Source of the DNA: a bacterium
GTDB taxonomy: Bacteria; Bacillota; Clostridia; Lachnospirales; Lachnospiraceae
Direction: 5' to 3'
Assembly (NCBI GenBank): GCA_028724545.1
Contig: JAQYCU010000037.1
Coordinates: forward strand, 1 to 53,221
DNA length: 53,221 nucleotides
Shown: piece after piece, positions 45,571-52,627 of the stretch
Layout: each line of letters opens with the position of its first letter
How positions within the stretch are numbered: the stretch's first letter is position 1
Position numbers and translations under genes: made by a program
The notes under the pieces: model-generated
What the model saw: the letters and a program-made list of their open reading frames with translations, nothing else
What the model was told of the DNA's origin: nothing
Databases searched by the model: none

Positions 45571-46294
45571 GAAAATTCCGTTGGGAAAAACCTTAGAAAT
45601 TTTTGTTGACAGAGAAGATTATCGTTATCGCTTAGTAAGTAAGGTGGAAGATACAAATGAAAAGCGTGTATGTGTAACGGCAATCTCGTCCAGAAGTGGC
45701 AAGTATTTTTCTTTTCTGCCTACGGACAGAGTCCGTGTACTTTATCGCGACCAGGAAACTATGTGGGAATGGGATAATGTAACGGCAGGAATTGCGATGC
45801 TCGATAAAACGCCGGTGCATTATTTTATGATTGCAGATAAGGGAAAAAGTTTCAACAGAAGAAATGCTTATCGTGTCAGTGTATTAGAAGAAGTCACATT
45901 AAATTACTATTCGCTGCCAGAGGAAAAGGAAAAGCACGCAGATAAACCGTTATTGCCGGAAGATATTGACGAGATGGGTGAAGAAAAGAAAGAGTGGATT
46001 AAGGAGGCTCTGACACCCCACGAAGTGAAAGGCATGGTAAAAGATGTCAGTGAAACGGGTGTTGGCGTTTACAGTGATGAAGAGTTTGCTATCAATGACA
46101 GCATTTTTTTTGAAATTCCTTGTCCGTATGGCAATCTTGCCGTGCAGGCATTGGTTGTCCGGAAAACGAAGAACAATTCATCCAGCAAACGTTTTGAAAA
46201 TTATTATGGATGTGTTTTGCTGCAGTCAGACCGTAAATTAATCCGTTACATCTTTGACTTGCAGCGTGAAATGCTTAAAAAGCAGAAAGGTTAA
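45560..46294 (+). CDS. PilZ domain protein, YcgR-like c-di-GMP receptor
   Basis: A 244-residue protein with an N-terminal YcgR-type beta domain (about 1-95) and a PilZ domain (about 100-235). The c-di-GMP motifs are RRNAYRV (RxxxR, about residue 98-102) and DVSETGVG (DxSxxG). An insert of about 30 acidic, charged residues (EEKEKHADKPLLPEDIDEMG) separates these motifs. GGGAGG at 45545-45550 sets the ATG at 45560. Such proteins act as flagellar brakes; with the chemoreceptor it points to motility. Its position between rpe and thiN is unusual. Confidence 0.85.
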   Translation: MLLEKIPLGKTLEIFVDREDYRYRLVSKVEDTNEKRVCVTAISSRSGKYFSFLPTDRVRVLYRDQETMWEWDNVTAGIAMLDKTPVHYFMIADKGKSFNRRNAYRVSVLEEVTLNYYSLPEEKEKHADKPLLPEDIDEMGEEKKEWIKEALTPHEVKGMVKDVSETGVGVYSDEEFAINDSIFFEIPCPYGNLAVQALVVRKTKNNSSSKRFENYYGCVLLQSDRKLIRYIFDLQREMLKKQKG

Positions 46295-46297
46295 AAT

Positions 46298-46954
46298 ATG
46301 ATAGGGAAAACATTAATGATAGCCGGAGGGGAAATAGATATTGATTTTGTACGGGAATACATACAGAAATTGGAATTTAACACAGTTGTCTGTGCAGATT
46401 CCGGTCTGGATGCTGCTTATCAGTTAGGGCTTTCGGTGCAATATGCGATGGGAGATTTTGACAGCGTTTCAGACGAAGTCCTGAAACATTATCAGGCGCA
46501 GAGCACAGAGTTTGTGAAATATCCACCTGAGAAAGATGCTACGGACAGTCATATTGTTCTGGAATGGGTAGTAGAAAAACTTCCTTCGGAGATTATTATA
46601 TTAGGTGCTACGGGAAGACGTTTAGACCATTTTCTTGCGAATGTCAACATTCTGATGAAACCACTTTCCTACGGTATTCCAGCCTATATTGTGGACAGTC
46701 ATAACCGGCTGTATTTGCTGGACCACAGTCATATTATCCGTCGGAAAGAGATGTTTGGTAAATATATTTCCTTCCTTCCTTTTACGGAAGAAGTTAGTGC
46801 AGTTTATCTGAGAGGGTTTAAGTATGAGTTAGACGGGCAGACAATGACGCTGGGTGACAGTATTGGTGTGAGCAATGAGCTGGCCGAAGGGCAGGAGGCA
46901 GCGTTGATTGAGTTTGGCGATGGCATTTTGATTGCTGTTGAATCCAAAGACTGA
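46298..46954 (+). CDS. thiN: Thiamine diphosphokinase
   Basis: A 218-residue thiamine pyrophosphokinase that turns thiamine into thiamine diphosphate, the cofactor of both pyruvate oxidoreductases in this window. Motifs: CADSGLDAA, AMGDFDSV, KDATDSHIVLEW and GATGRRLDHFLANV. Only three nt separate it from the PilZ gene. No thiamine riboswitch was seen. Confidence 0.94.
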   Translation: MIGKTLMIAGGEIDIDFVREYIQKLEFNTVVCADSGLDAAYQLGLSVQYAMGDFDSVSDEVLKHYQAQSTEFVKYPPEKDATDSHIVLEWVVEKLPSEIIILGATGRRLDHFLANVNILMKPLSYGIPAYIVDSHNRLYLLDHSHIIRRKEMFGKYISFLPFTEEVSAVYLRGFKYELDGQTMTLGDSIGVSNELAEGQEAALIEFGDGILIAVESKD

Positions 46955-46974
46955 AAAGAGAATAGAGGAAAGTA

Positions 46975-47754
46975 ATGTTAGAAGTATTTTATGGAATTAT
47001 GATTCCTTTTTTGGGAACGGTTCTGGGTGCAGGCTGCGTACTGTTTTTGAAAAATGAAATGCGTGATACTCTGCAAAGGGCGTTATCGGGTTTTGCAGCA
47101 GGCGTTATGGTTGCAGCGTCTGTATGGAGTCTGATTATTCCGGCATTGGAACAGGCTTCGCATCTGGGAAAATGGTCATTTGCTCCGGTGGTTACCGGTT
47201 TCTGGCTGGGAATTTTGTTTTTACTGGCACTGGACCATATTATTCCACATCTGCATCGGAATTGTGAACAGGCAGAAGGACCAAAAAGCAAATTAAGAAA
47301 AACAACAATGTTAGTACTGGCAGTAACATTGCATAATATTCCGGAAGGAATGGCAGTGGGTGTTGTATATGCCGGTTATCTTTCAGGAGATGTCAGTATC
47401 TCGATAATGGGGGCAATAGCCCTTTCACTGGGAATTGCTATTCAGAATTTTCCGGAAGGCGCGATTATCTCTATGCCGTTAAAATCCGAAGGCGTAAAGA
47501 AGTCAAAAGCATTTTCGTATGGTGTGCTTTCGGGAATGGTGGAGCCGATTGGGGCGATGCTTACGATTCTGGCAGCAACAGTAGTGATTCCATTATTGCC
47601 ATATCTGCTGAGTTTTGCAGCAGGTGCTATGATGTATGTAGTAGTAGAAGAACTGATTCCGGAAATGTCTGCCGGAAAACATTCCAACATTGGAATGGTA
47701 GCGTTTGTAGCCGGGTTCTGTATTATGATGATACTGGATGTGGCACTGGGATAG
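46975..47754 (+). CDS. ZIP-family divalent metal transporter
   Basis: A 259-residue membrane protein with about eight helices. Helices IV and V have the metal-binding signatures HNIPEGMAVG and QNFPEGAIIS, and a histidine-containing loop (DHIIPHLHRN) is between helices III and IV. The N-terminal part has GAGCVLFLKN. Resembles the ZupT/GufA group; metal (zinc, iron, manganese) not determinable. Last gene of the long operon. Confidence 0.9.
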   Translation: MLEVFYGIMIPFLGTVLGAGCVLFLKNEMRDTLQRALSGFAAGVMVAASVWSLIIPALEQASHLGKWSFAPVVTGFWLGILFLLALDHIIPHLHRNCEQAEGPKSKLRKTTMLVLAVTLHNIPEGMAVGVVYAGYLSGDVSISIMGAIALSLGIAIQNFPEGAIISMPLKSEGVKKSKAFSYGVLSGMVEPIGAMLTILAATVVIPLLPYLLSFAAGAMMYVVVEELIPEMSAGKHSNIGMVAFVAGFCIMMILDVALG

Positions 47755-47805
47755 GAGTTGCCGGTTATGACAATTTCCTTGTCCTTTTTTACAAGATGGT
47801 AAAAT

Positions 47806-47872
47806 AATAAGAAGTTTTTGTTAGTATGAATACAAGATAAAAATTCTACTGATAAAGACTTCTTATTTTTTT
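47806..47872 (+). terminator. Terminator after the ZIP gene, with alternative pairings
   Basis: AATAAGAAGT (47806-47815) pairs with ACTTCTTATT (47858-47867), followed by a T-run to 47872. The 42-nt loop contains GATAAAAATTC (47836-47846) and ACTGATAAA (47848-47856), both complementary to the downstream sequence at 47889-47902. That leaves two competing folds. Confidence 0.55.
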
Positions 47873-47888
47873 ATTGCCGGTTAAGCAA

Positions 47889-47918
47889 GAATTTTTATCA
47901 GTCAGATTTTTAAAAATC
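47889..47918 (+). promoter_or_regulatory. Alternative-pairing arm and palindrome upstream of the CHAP gene
   Basis: GAATTTTTATCAGT (47889-47902) can pair with either loop segment of the terminator at 47806-47872. It is followed by the perfect palindrome GATTTTTAAAAATC (47905-47918), an operator candidate. No clear promoter hexamers were recognised. Confidence 0.35.
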
Positions 47919-47982
47919 AACTTCCAACCACATATCACAAACGAATTTATTTATTAAGATAAGAAAGGAACAGGTGATTATT

Positions 47983-49515
47983 ATGAACACGAAATCAATC
48001 AAAAAAATCCTAAAAAAGGCAGTTTGTATGGTACTTGCTTTTGTGATGGCATTGTCTGTTGGGGCAATTGTTCCCGGCAGTCGCAGCGTACAGGTTGCCA
48101 AAGCTGCTTCCAAGACAAGCAGACTTCCGATATCATGTTACCCTCTGTCGGGAAGGGTATATACATATCCAAATGAAAAATGTACCGGTAAAAGTACAGG
48201 ATATGTTGACCCGGGTGACTTAACGAAGGTAATGGCTTTCTATACATCATATTCATCCATAAAAGTCCAGTATCCTACTGCAAAAGGTGCAAAGACTGCT
48301 TACTGTAAAGCATCCGGATTCTTTAAAGATGTTAATTTTTCAACAGCCACAGGAAACTTTGGAGTGAATAAGACAGTCTATAGAAAATCTACCGGAAACA
48401 CAACATTTGGCGAAGTCTATGGCTCGGATTCGGTTATTTTATGTGGATATGCCAATGGACGAACACAAATCATATATCCGGTAGGAAACGGCTCAACCTA
48501 CAAAATGGGCTGGGTAGCAGGTGCATATAGAATAAACTCGACCACGAATACTGGTGCTACAATTCCGGACGGTGTTTACACAATGGTATCTGCTCTGAAT
48601 AGTAATTATGTTGTGGATATAGCAGGAGGCTCTTCGGCAAGTACAGCGAACTGCCAGCTGTATCGGAAAAATGGCTCAAATGCCCAGAAGTTCAAGTTTA
48701 AGTATAATTCAGATGGTTATTATACCATTACAAATGTAGGTTCGGGAAAGGTTTTGGATTGCTATAATGCAGAAACTGCTAATGGAACTAATGTGTGGCA
48801 GTATGAATCCAATAATACGGCAGCACAAAGATGGAAAGTACAGAGTGCAGGAAATGGTTATTATACACTTACCTGCAAATGTAACAATAAATGTCTGGAC
48901 GTATCCGGTGGTTATGTTTACAATGGAAATAACATTCAGATTTATCAGAGCAATGGTACAAATGCTCAGAAATGGAAACTGGTCGCAGCAAGTACTTCGT
49001 CAACAAATACAAGTAGTGCATCAGTAGCAAGCAGAATGGTGTCATATGAACTTAGCCAGCTGGGAATAGGGGATTATAAAGGTAATAATAACGTGAAGTA
49101 CAATACATGGTATTGGGGACGTACTATCAAGGGGTCCGGTTATGCATGGTGCATGGCATTTCAGGCATACTGCTGTAAACAGATTACAGGTTCTAACAGT
49201 GCTATTCCAAAAACAGCGAGTTGTACATCAGCAGTGAATACCTTTAAAAATCAGGGCAGATTTTATTATAGTAAATATTATGGAGGCAATTATACGCCGA
49301 AGGCAGGTGACCTTGTTTTTTATACAAATGGCAGCAGATATTCTTCTTGTCATGTTGGTATGATTACAGGACCTTCAGTAAATGGTTACTTACAAACTGT
49401 AGAGGGAAATATCAAATGTTCTGACGGCAATTACAAGGTAGTAAAATTCACTAAAAATGCAAAACGGACAGAAAGAAATTCCTATGTATTAGGATACGCT
49501 TCTCCAGCGTATTAA
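47983..49515 (+). CDS. Secreted ricin-type lectin / CHAP-domain cell wall hydrolase
   Basis: A 510-residue exported protein. Signal peptide 1-41 (KKILKK, hydrophobic core, cleavage after AKA). Residues about 46-185 form two SH3-like wall-binding segments, about 194-335 a ricin B-type beta-trefoil with QKF, QRW and QKW repeats, and about 345-510 a CHAP-type amidase/endopeptidase domain with C390 (GYAWCMAF), H457 (SSCHVGM) and E474 (TVEGN) as the likely catalytic set. The ATG at 47983 is preferred to GTG at 47974. It probably cuts peptidoglycan or targets other cells; the lectin suggests glycan binding. Confidence 0.88.
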   Translation: MNTKSIKKILKKAVCMVLAFVMALSVGAIVPGSRSVQVAKAASKTSRLPISCYPLSGRVYTYPNEKCTGKSTGYVDPGDLTKVMAFYTSYSSIKVQYPTAKGAKTAYCKASGFFKDVNFSTATGNFGVNKTVYRKSTGNTTFGEVYGSDSVILCGYANGRTQIIYPVGNGSTYKMGWVAGAYRINSTTNTGATIPDGVYTMVSALNSNYVVDIAGGSSASTANCQLYRKNGSNAQKFKFKYNSDGYYTITNVGSGKVLDCYNAETANGTNVWQYESNNTAAQRWKVQSAGNGYYTLTCKCNNKCLDVSGGYVYNGNNIQIYQSNGTNAQKWKLVAASTSSTNTSSASVASRMVSYELSQLGIGDYKGNNNVKYNTWYWGRTIKGSGYAWCMAFQAYCCKQITGSNSAIPKTASCTSAVNTFKNQGRFYYSKYYGGNYTPKAGDLVFYTNGSRYSSCHVGMITGPSVNGYLQTVEGNIKCSDGNYKVVKFTKNAKRTERNSYVLGYASPAY

Positions 49516-49534
49516 AGAGAAAGGAGTCATAAGT

Positions 49535-49735
49535 ATGGATTTGTTTCAGCAATTAATGGAGGAAAAAGACAGGATAACGATGGCAATCTTGATGAAGCAG
49601 CCAGTTGACTTTAGTGTATTAAGGAAATTGGCAAAAGAATTTTCTGATAAAAATGATGCCGGTCTGGTGGTGGATGGCTCAGACCAGGAATTATGGGACA
49701 GTGTCACAGCGTATTTTCGTGAATTACTGGAATAA
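49535..49735 (+). CDS. Small acidic protein of unknown function
   Basis: A 66-residue protein, rich in acidic and alpha-helical residues (starts MDLFQQLMEEKDRI), with no signal peptide, membrane helix or cysteine. AAAGGAG lies ten bases upstream and it follows the CHAP gene by 19 nt, so it is cotranscribed. An immunity or regulatory partner of the hydrolase is possible but unsupported. Confidence 0.6.
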   Translation: MDLFQQLMEEKDRITMAILMKQPVDFSVLRKLAKEFSDKNDAGLVVDGSDQELWDSVTAYFRELLE

Positions 49736-49806
49736 AGACAGATTGGGCTGAGTTTAGTTTGGAGTAATATGTTAGATAGAAAGATTTGCATATCGTAAAC
49801 GATAAT

Positions 49807-49832
49807 AGGACGGTTGATTTCTCAGCCGTCCT
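49807..49832. terminator. Hairpin, likely end of the toxin mRNA
   Basis: AGGACGGTTGA (49807-49817) pairs with TCAGCCGTCCT (49822-49832), 11 bp with one G-U, TTTC loop. On the minus strand it is followed by TATTATCG, a weak T-rich tail. It overlaps the -35 of the antisense RNA promoter. Confidence 0.5.
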
Positions 49833-49842
49833 GGTGTATAAT
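49814..49842 (+). promoter_or_regulatory. Promoter of the antisense antitoxin RNA
   Basis: TTGATT (49814-49819), 17-bp spacer, perfect TATAAT (49837-49842). Predicted start near 49849, followed by no open reading frame with a ribosome binding site. Confidence 0.65.
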
Positions 49843-49848
49843 CTACTT

Positions 49849-49947
49849 AGAAAGGTTATCGGAATTGATTTTCCGATTTGCCCTCGGTAAAAGTGTTTAT
49901 AGAATAGCATCCTCAACTTTGGGCGGTTTGGGATGCTATTTCTTTTT
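49849..49947 (+). ncRNA. Predicted antisense antitoxin RNA (type I system)
   Basis: About 99 nt from the predicted start to a terminator formed by AATAGCATCC (49903-49912) and GGATGCTATT (49931-49940) with a T-rich tail. It overlaps the 3' end and 3' untranslated region of the minus-strand toxin gene and shares the segment 49867-49886 that otherwise pairs with the toxin leader. Convergent 3'-overlapping antisense RNA is the architecture of txpA/RatA and bsrG/SR4. It contains no coding signal. Prediction only. Confidence 0.65.
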
Positions 49948-50022
49948 GTTATTGTGATTATCTATGTAAGACAGAGCCGCAAATATTACTAGCAATAAAG
50001 TAAGAACTTCGATTGTGTTCAT
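49936..50022 (-). CDS. Type I toxin: small putative holin-like membrane peptide
   Basis: A 28-residue peptide beginning MNTIEVLTLLLVIF, with one membrane helix (about residues 4-19) and a polar, lysine-rich tail (SYIDNHNNKKK). It matches the pattern of the putative holin-like toxin family of Firmicute type I systems. AGGGTGATG precedes the ATG, and AGGG pairs with CCCT just upstream of the ATG, hiding the ribosome binding site in a small hairpin. It would insert in the cell membrane and depolarise it. Too short for ordinary gene finders. Confidence 0.75.
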   Translation of the reverse strand: MNTIEVLTLLLVIFAALSYIDNHNNKKK

Positions 50023-50049
50023 AGGGCATCACCCTCTTTCGTATAGACT

Positions 50050-50076
50050 CGAGGGCATACAAAAAATCAGAAAATC
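50050..50076. repeat. Toxin-mRNA 5' arm complementary to its 3' region
   Basis: CGAGGGC, seven unpaired bases, then AAATCAGAAAATC on the plus strand; its partner at 49867-49886 is GATTTTCCGATTTGCCCTCG. In the minus-strand mRNA the two could pair over 20 positions with one G-U, enclosing the toxin gene. This is the 5'-3' long-range interaction known to keep such mRNAs translationally inert. Confidence 0.7.
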
Positions 50077-50107
50077 GCATCCGTTTTCCGTTCGATTACA
50101 CAAGTTC

Positions 50108-50136
50108 AGTATATCACAAACAGAACAAATGTTCAA
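50108..50136 (-). promoter_or_regulatory. Promoter of the toxin gene
   Basis: Minus strand TTGAAC (50131-50136), 17-bp spacer ending TGA, TATACT (50108-50113), an extended -10. Predicted start near 50101 gives a leader of about 80 nt. A LexA-type box overlaps the -35 and spacer. Confidence 0.7.
50123..50134. promoter_or_regulatory. LexA (SOS) box in the toxin promoter
   Basis: GAACAAATGTTC, a perfect fit to the Firmicute SOS box core GAAC-N4-GTTC. It overlaps the toxin -35 hexamer, so LexA binding would block transcription and DNA damage would relieve it. Confidence 0.65.
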
Positions 50137-50159
50137 TTGGGTACTCTTGGAAAATTTTG

Positions 50160-50188
50160 TTTTCAAATGATGCATTATATGATATAAT
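50160..50188 (+). promoter_or_regulatory. Promoter of ychF
   Basis: TTTTCA (50160-50165), 17-bp spacer ending TGA, TATAAT (50183-50188), extended -10. The leader to ychF is about 160 nt and contains small hairpins (GTCC/GGAC near 50207-50220, CAACC/GGTTG near 50248-50265, CCCT/AGGG at 50315-50330). Confidence 0.65.
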
Positions 50189-50212
50189 GATTAGCTGTAT
50201 CAGAGTCCTTAT

Positions 50213-50269
50213 GTGGACTTGACAGAAGATGAAGTGGAATGGGTGGCAACCGTATTAAAGGTTGTATGA
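50213..50269 (+). other. Possible 18-codon leader ORF before ychF
   Basis: GTG start, translating to a protein-like acidic helix (DLTEDEVEWVATVLKVV) and ending in TGA. No good ribosome binding site. It may be a leader peptide, a gene remnant or chance; the rest of the 50190-50353 leader shows only weak hairpins. Confidence 0.2.
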
Positions 50270-50353
50270 AATGTGTAAAAAAATGTGTCAAACAAAATAT
50301 AGAGAAAGGCGAAACCCTATAAATTCAGGGCTTTTAAGGAGGATTATAGAAAA

Positions 50354-51451
50354 ATGAAACTAGGAATCGTAGGTTTACCAAATGTAGGAAAGAGTACATT
50401 ATTTAATTCTTTAACCAAAGCAGGCGCAGAGTCAGCAAACTATCCGTTCTGTACAATTGACCCAAATATCGGAATTGTACCAGTGCCGGATGAAAGACTT
50501 TCCGTGCTTGCCAAAATGCATAATTCTGCCAAGATTGTCAATGCAACCATTGAATTTGTTGATATTGCAGGTCTGGTAAAAGGAGCGTCAAAGGGCGAAG
50601 GTCTGGGGAACCAGTTTTTGTCAAATATCCGTGAAGTAGATGCCATTGTACATGTGGTACGCTGCTTTGAAGATTCCAATATTGTGCATGTAGATGGCAG
50701 CATTGACCCGTTGCGTGATATTGAAACTATTAATCTGGAACTTCTTTTCTCAGATTTGGAAATTCTCGAAAGAAGATATGCAAAATTAGTAAAAGGTGTC
50801 AAGAATGATAAGACATTAGTGAAAGAAACAGAGTTAGTCGAGCGTTTGAAAAAACATCTGGAAGATGGAAAACTTGCTAAGAATTTTGAGGCAGCAGATG
50901 AGGAAGAAGAACAGCTCATTGCCAGCTTTGACTTATTAACATACAAGCCGACGATTTATGCAGCAAATGTAGCAGAAGATGATTTAGCTGATGATGCAGC
51001 TGGCAACGAAAACGTAGCAAAAGTCAGAGAATATGCAAAGAAAGAAGGCTCTGAAGTCTTTGTGATTTGCGCACAGATTGAACAGGAAATCGCAGAACTG
51101 GATGAAGACGAAAAGAAGATGTTCTTAGAGGATTTAGGCTTACAGGAATCCGGTCTGGAAAAAATGATTCGCGCAAGCTATTCTTTACTGGGACTGATTA
51201 GTTACATTACTTCCGGTGAAATGGAAACAAAAGCCTGGACAATTAAAAAAGGAACGAAAGCACCTCAGGCAGCCGGCAAGATTCACAGTGATTTCGAACG
51301 TGGATTTATCCGTGCAGAAGTAGTCAGCTATGACAACCTTGTTGAGCAGGGCAGTATGAATGCAGCCAAGGAAAAAGGTCTGGTTCGTTCGGAAGGCAAG
51401 GAATATGTTGTACAGGATGGCGATGTTATATTGTTCCGTTTTAATGTATAA
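50354..51451 (+). CDS. ychF: Redox-regulated ATPase/GTPase YchF
   Basis: A 365-residue OBG-family P-loop protein (YchF/OLA1), which binds ribosomes and prefers ATP to GTP. G1 GLPNVGKSTLFNSL at the start, G3 DIAGLVKGASKGEGLG, a coiled-coil insert (about 130-200) and the C-terminal TGS domain (about 280-365). AAGGAGG precedes the ATG. Followed after 12 nt by lgt. Confidence 0.96.
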   Translation: MKLGIVGLPNVGKSTLFNSLTKAGAESANYPFCTIDPNIGIVPVPDERLSVLAKMHNSAKIVNATIEFVDIAGLVKGASKGEGLGNQFLSNIREVDAIVHVVRCFEDSNIVHVDGSIDPLRDIETINLELLFSDLEILERRYAKLVKGVKNDKTLVKETELVERLKKHLEDGKLAKNFEAADEEEEQLIASFDLLTYKPTIYAANVAEDDLADDAAGNENVAKVREYAKKEGSEVFVICAQIEQEIAELDEDEKKMFLEDLGLQESGLEKMIRASYSLLGLISYITSGEMETKAWTIKKGTKAPQAAGKIHSDFERGFIRAEVVSYDNLVEQGSMNAAKEKGLVRSEGKEYVVQDGDVILFRFNV

Positions 51452-51463
51452 AGGGAGGCACCT

Positions 51464-52351
51464 ATGGGAGCAGATGTTCGTTTCCCACATTTGGGAATAG
51501 TAATAGAATCGCTGGGAAAAACGATTCATATTGGTGATTTTACAATTGCATATTACGGAGTGATTATTGCTTTCGGTATGATTATGGGATTTTTGCTGGC
51601 AAGCTGGCAGGGAACCCGTATTGGACAGGATAAAGAAATCTTTTTGGATTTAACTTTATGGGATATTGTTTTTGCCATAATAGGAGCGAGATTATACTAT
51701 GTGTTGTTTTCGTGGGACTATTACAGTCAGCATCCGATGGAAATTCTCAATATCAGAGGTGGTGGAATGGCCATCTACGGAGGCGTTATCGCAGGGGTGA
51801 TTACCACTTTTGTGTTTGCAAAAATACGAAAAGTATCTGTCTGGCAATTGCTGGATGCAGCGTGTGGTGGCCTTTTGATAGGACAGATTATAGGAAGATG
51901 GGGAAATTTCTTCAACCGGGAAGCATTTGGGGGTTATACGGACGGCCTTTTTGCAATGCAGTTGAAGCGTTCGCAGGTTCGTGCCGGGGATATTACCAGT
52001 GATATTTTAAACCATCTGGTTACCATTGATGGAGTAGAATATATTCAGGTGCATCCGACCTTTTTATATGAATCTCTTTGGAATCTTGCCTTACTGCTGA
52101 TTATTTTGCTGTATACCAGAAAAAGAAAATTTGAAGGACAGCTGTTTTTTATGTATTTATTTGGATATGGACTGGGAAGAGTCTGGATAGAAGGACTTCG
52201 CACAGACCAGTTAAAATTATTCGGCACACCAATTGCCGTGTCACAGCTGTTGTCAGGCATTTTAGTTGTTGTATCCGGCAGTGTTTTGCTGTATCAGTGG
52301 GGAAAGCGTCTGAAACAGAATAAAGTATCGCCAATGTCAAAAAAGCAGTAA
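51464..52351 (+). CDS. lgt: Prolipoprotein diacylglyceryl transferase
   Basis: A 295-residue, seven-helix membrane enzyme that moves the diacylglyceryl group from phosphatidylglycerol to the lipobox cysteine of prolipoproteins. Signature loops RGGGMAIYGGVIAG and GRWGNFFNREAFGG are conserved; a YES motif (HPTFLYESLWN) and a GLGRVWIEGLRTD segment follow. GGGAGG sets the start. It is the last gene before the insertion element. Confidence 0.95.
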   Translation: MGADVRFPHLGIVIESLGKTIHIGDFTIAYYGVIIAFGMIMGFLLASWQGTRIGQDKEIFLDLTLWDIVFAIIGARLYYVLFSWDYYSQHPMEILNIRGGGMAIYGGVIAGVITTFVFAKIRKVSVWQLLDAACGGLLIGQIIGRWGNFFNREAFGGYTDGLFAMQLKRSQVRAGDITSDILNHLVTIDGVEYIQVHPTFLYESLWNLALLLIILLYTRKRKFEGQLFFMYLFGYGLGRVWIEGLRTDQLKLFGTPIAVSQLLSGILVVVSGSVLLYQWGKRLKQNKVSPMSKKQ

Positions 52352-52406
52352 TCAATTGAAAAGTATAGAGGGAAAAGTATAAAAACAAATAACATAAAAA
52401 TAAGAG

Positions 52407-52452
52407 AATGCAGAAAAATGTGTTTTGGCAACATATTTTTCTGCATTTTTTT
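52407..52452 (+). terminator. Terminator of ychF-lgt
   Basis: AATGCAGAAAAATGTGT (52407-52423) pairs with ACATATTTTTCTGCATT (52431-52447) with one mismatch-free G-U, then seven T (52446-52452). Confidence 0.85.
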
Positions 52453-52518
52453 ATGGTTCACTTTAGTGCTTGAGTGAAGCGAGTTCTTCAACAGAAGAAT
52501 GAGCAAGCGAAATAAAAA

Positions 52519-52539
52519 TCCACCTGCTATGCAGGTGGA
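52519..52539. repeat. Left-end hairpin of the IS200 element
   Basis: TCCACCTGC-TAT-GCAGGTGGA, a perfect 9-bp stem with a three-base loop. It is followed by AGTAAAAAAG; in IS200 the corresponding structure acts as a terminator against outside transcription and as a recognition hairpin. Confidence 0.7.
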
Positions 52540-52567
52540 GTAAAAAAGCTTTAGCTTCAAGAAAAAA

Positions 52568-52619
52568 CTCCTTTGCTATAATAAGTATGGTCCGCCAACC
52601 GTACTACAGAGCAAAGGAG
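52568..52619 (+). promoter_or_regulatory. Hairpin hiding the tnpA ribosome binding site
   Basis: CTCCTTTGCT (52568-52577) is the exact complement of AGCAAAGGAG (52610-52619), which holds the tnpA Shine-Dalgarno. An inner stem AGTATGG/CCGTACT (52584-52590, 52599-52605) supports the fold. The TATAAT at 52577-52582 with TGC before it is a likely -10 of the promoter and overlaps the 5' arm. Confidence 0.75.
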
Positions 52620-52627
52620 GTATCCAT

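Noticed and set aside
46255-46297. TPP riboswitch before thiN
   Set aside because: Only three bases separate thiN from the preceding gene and no thi-box sequence is present.
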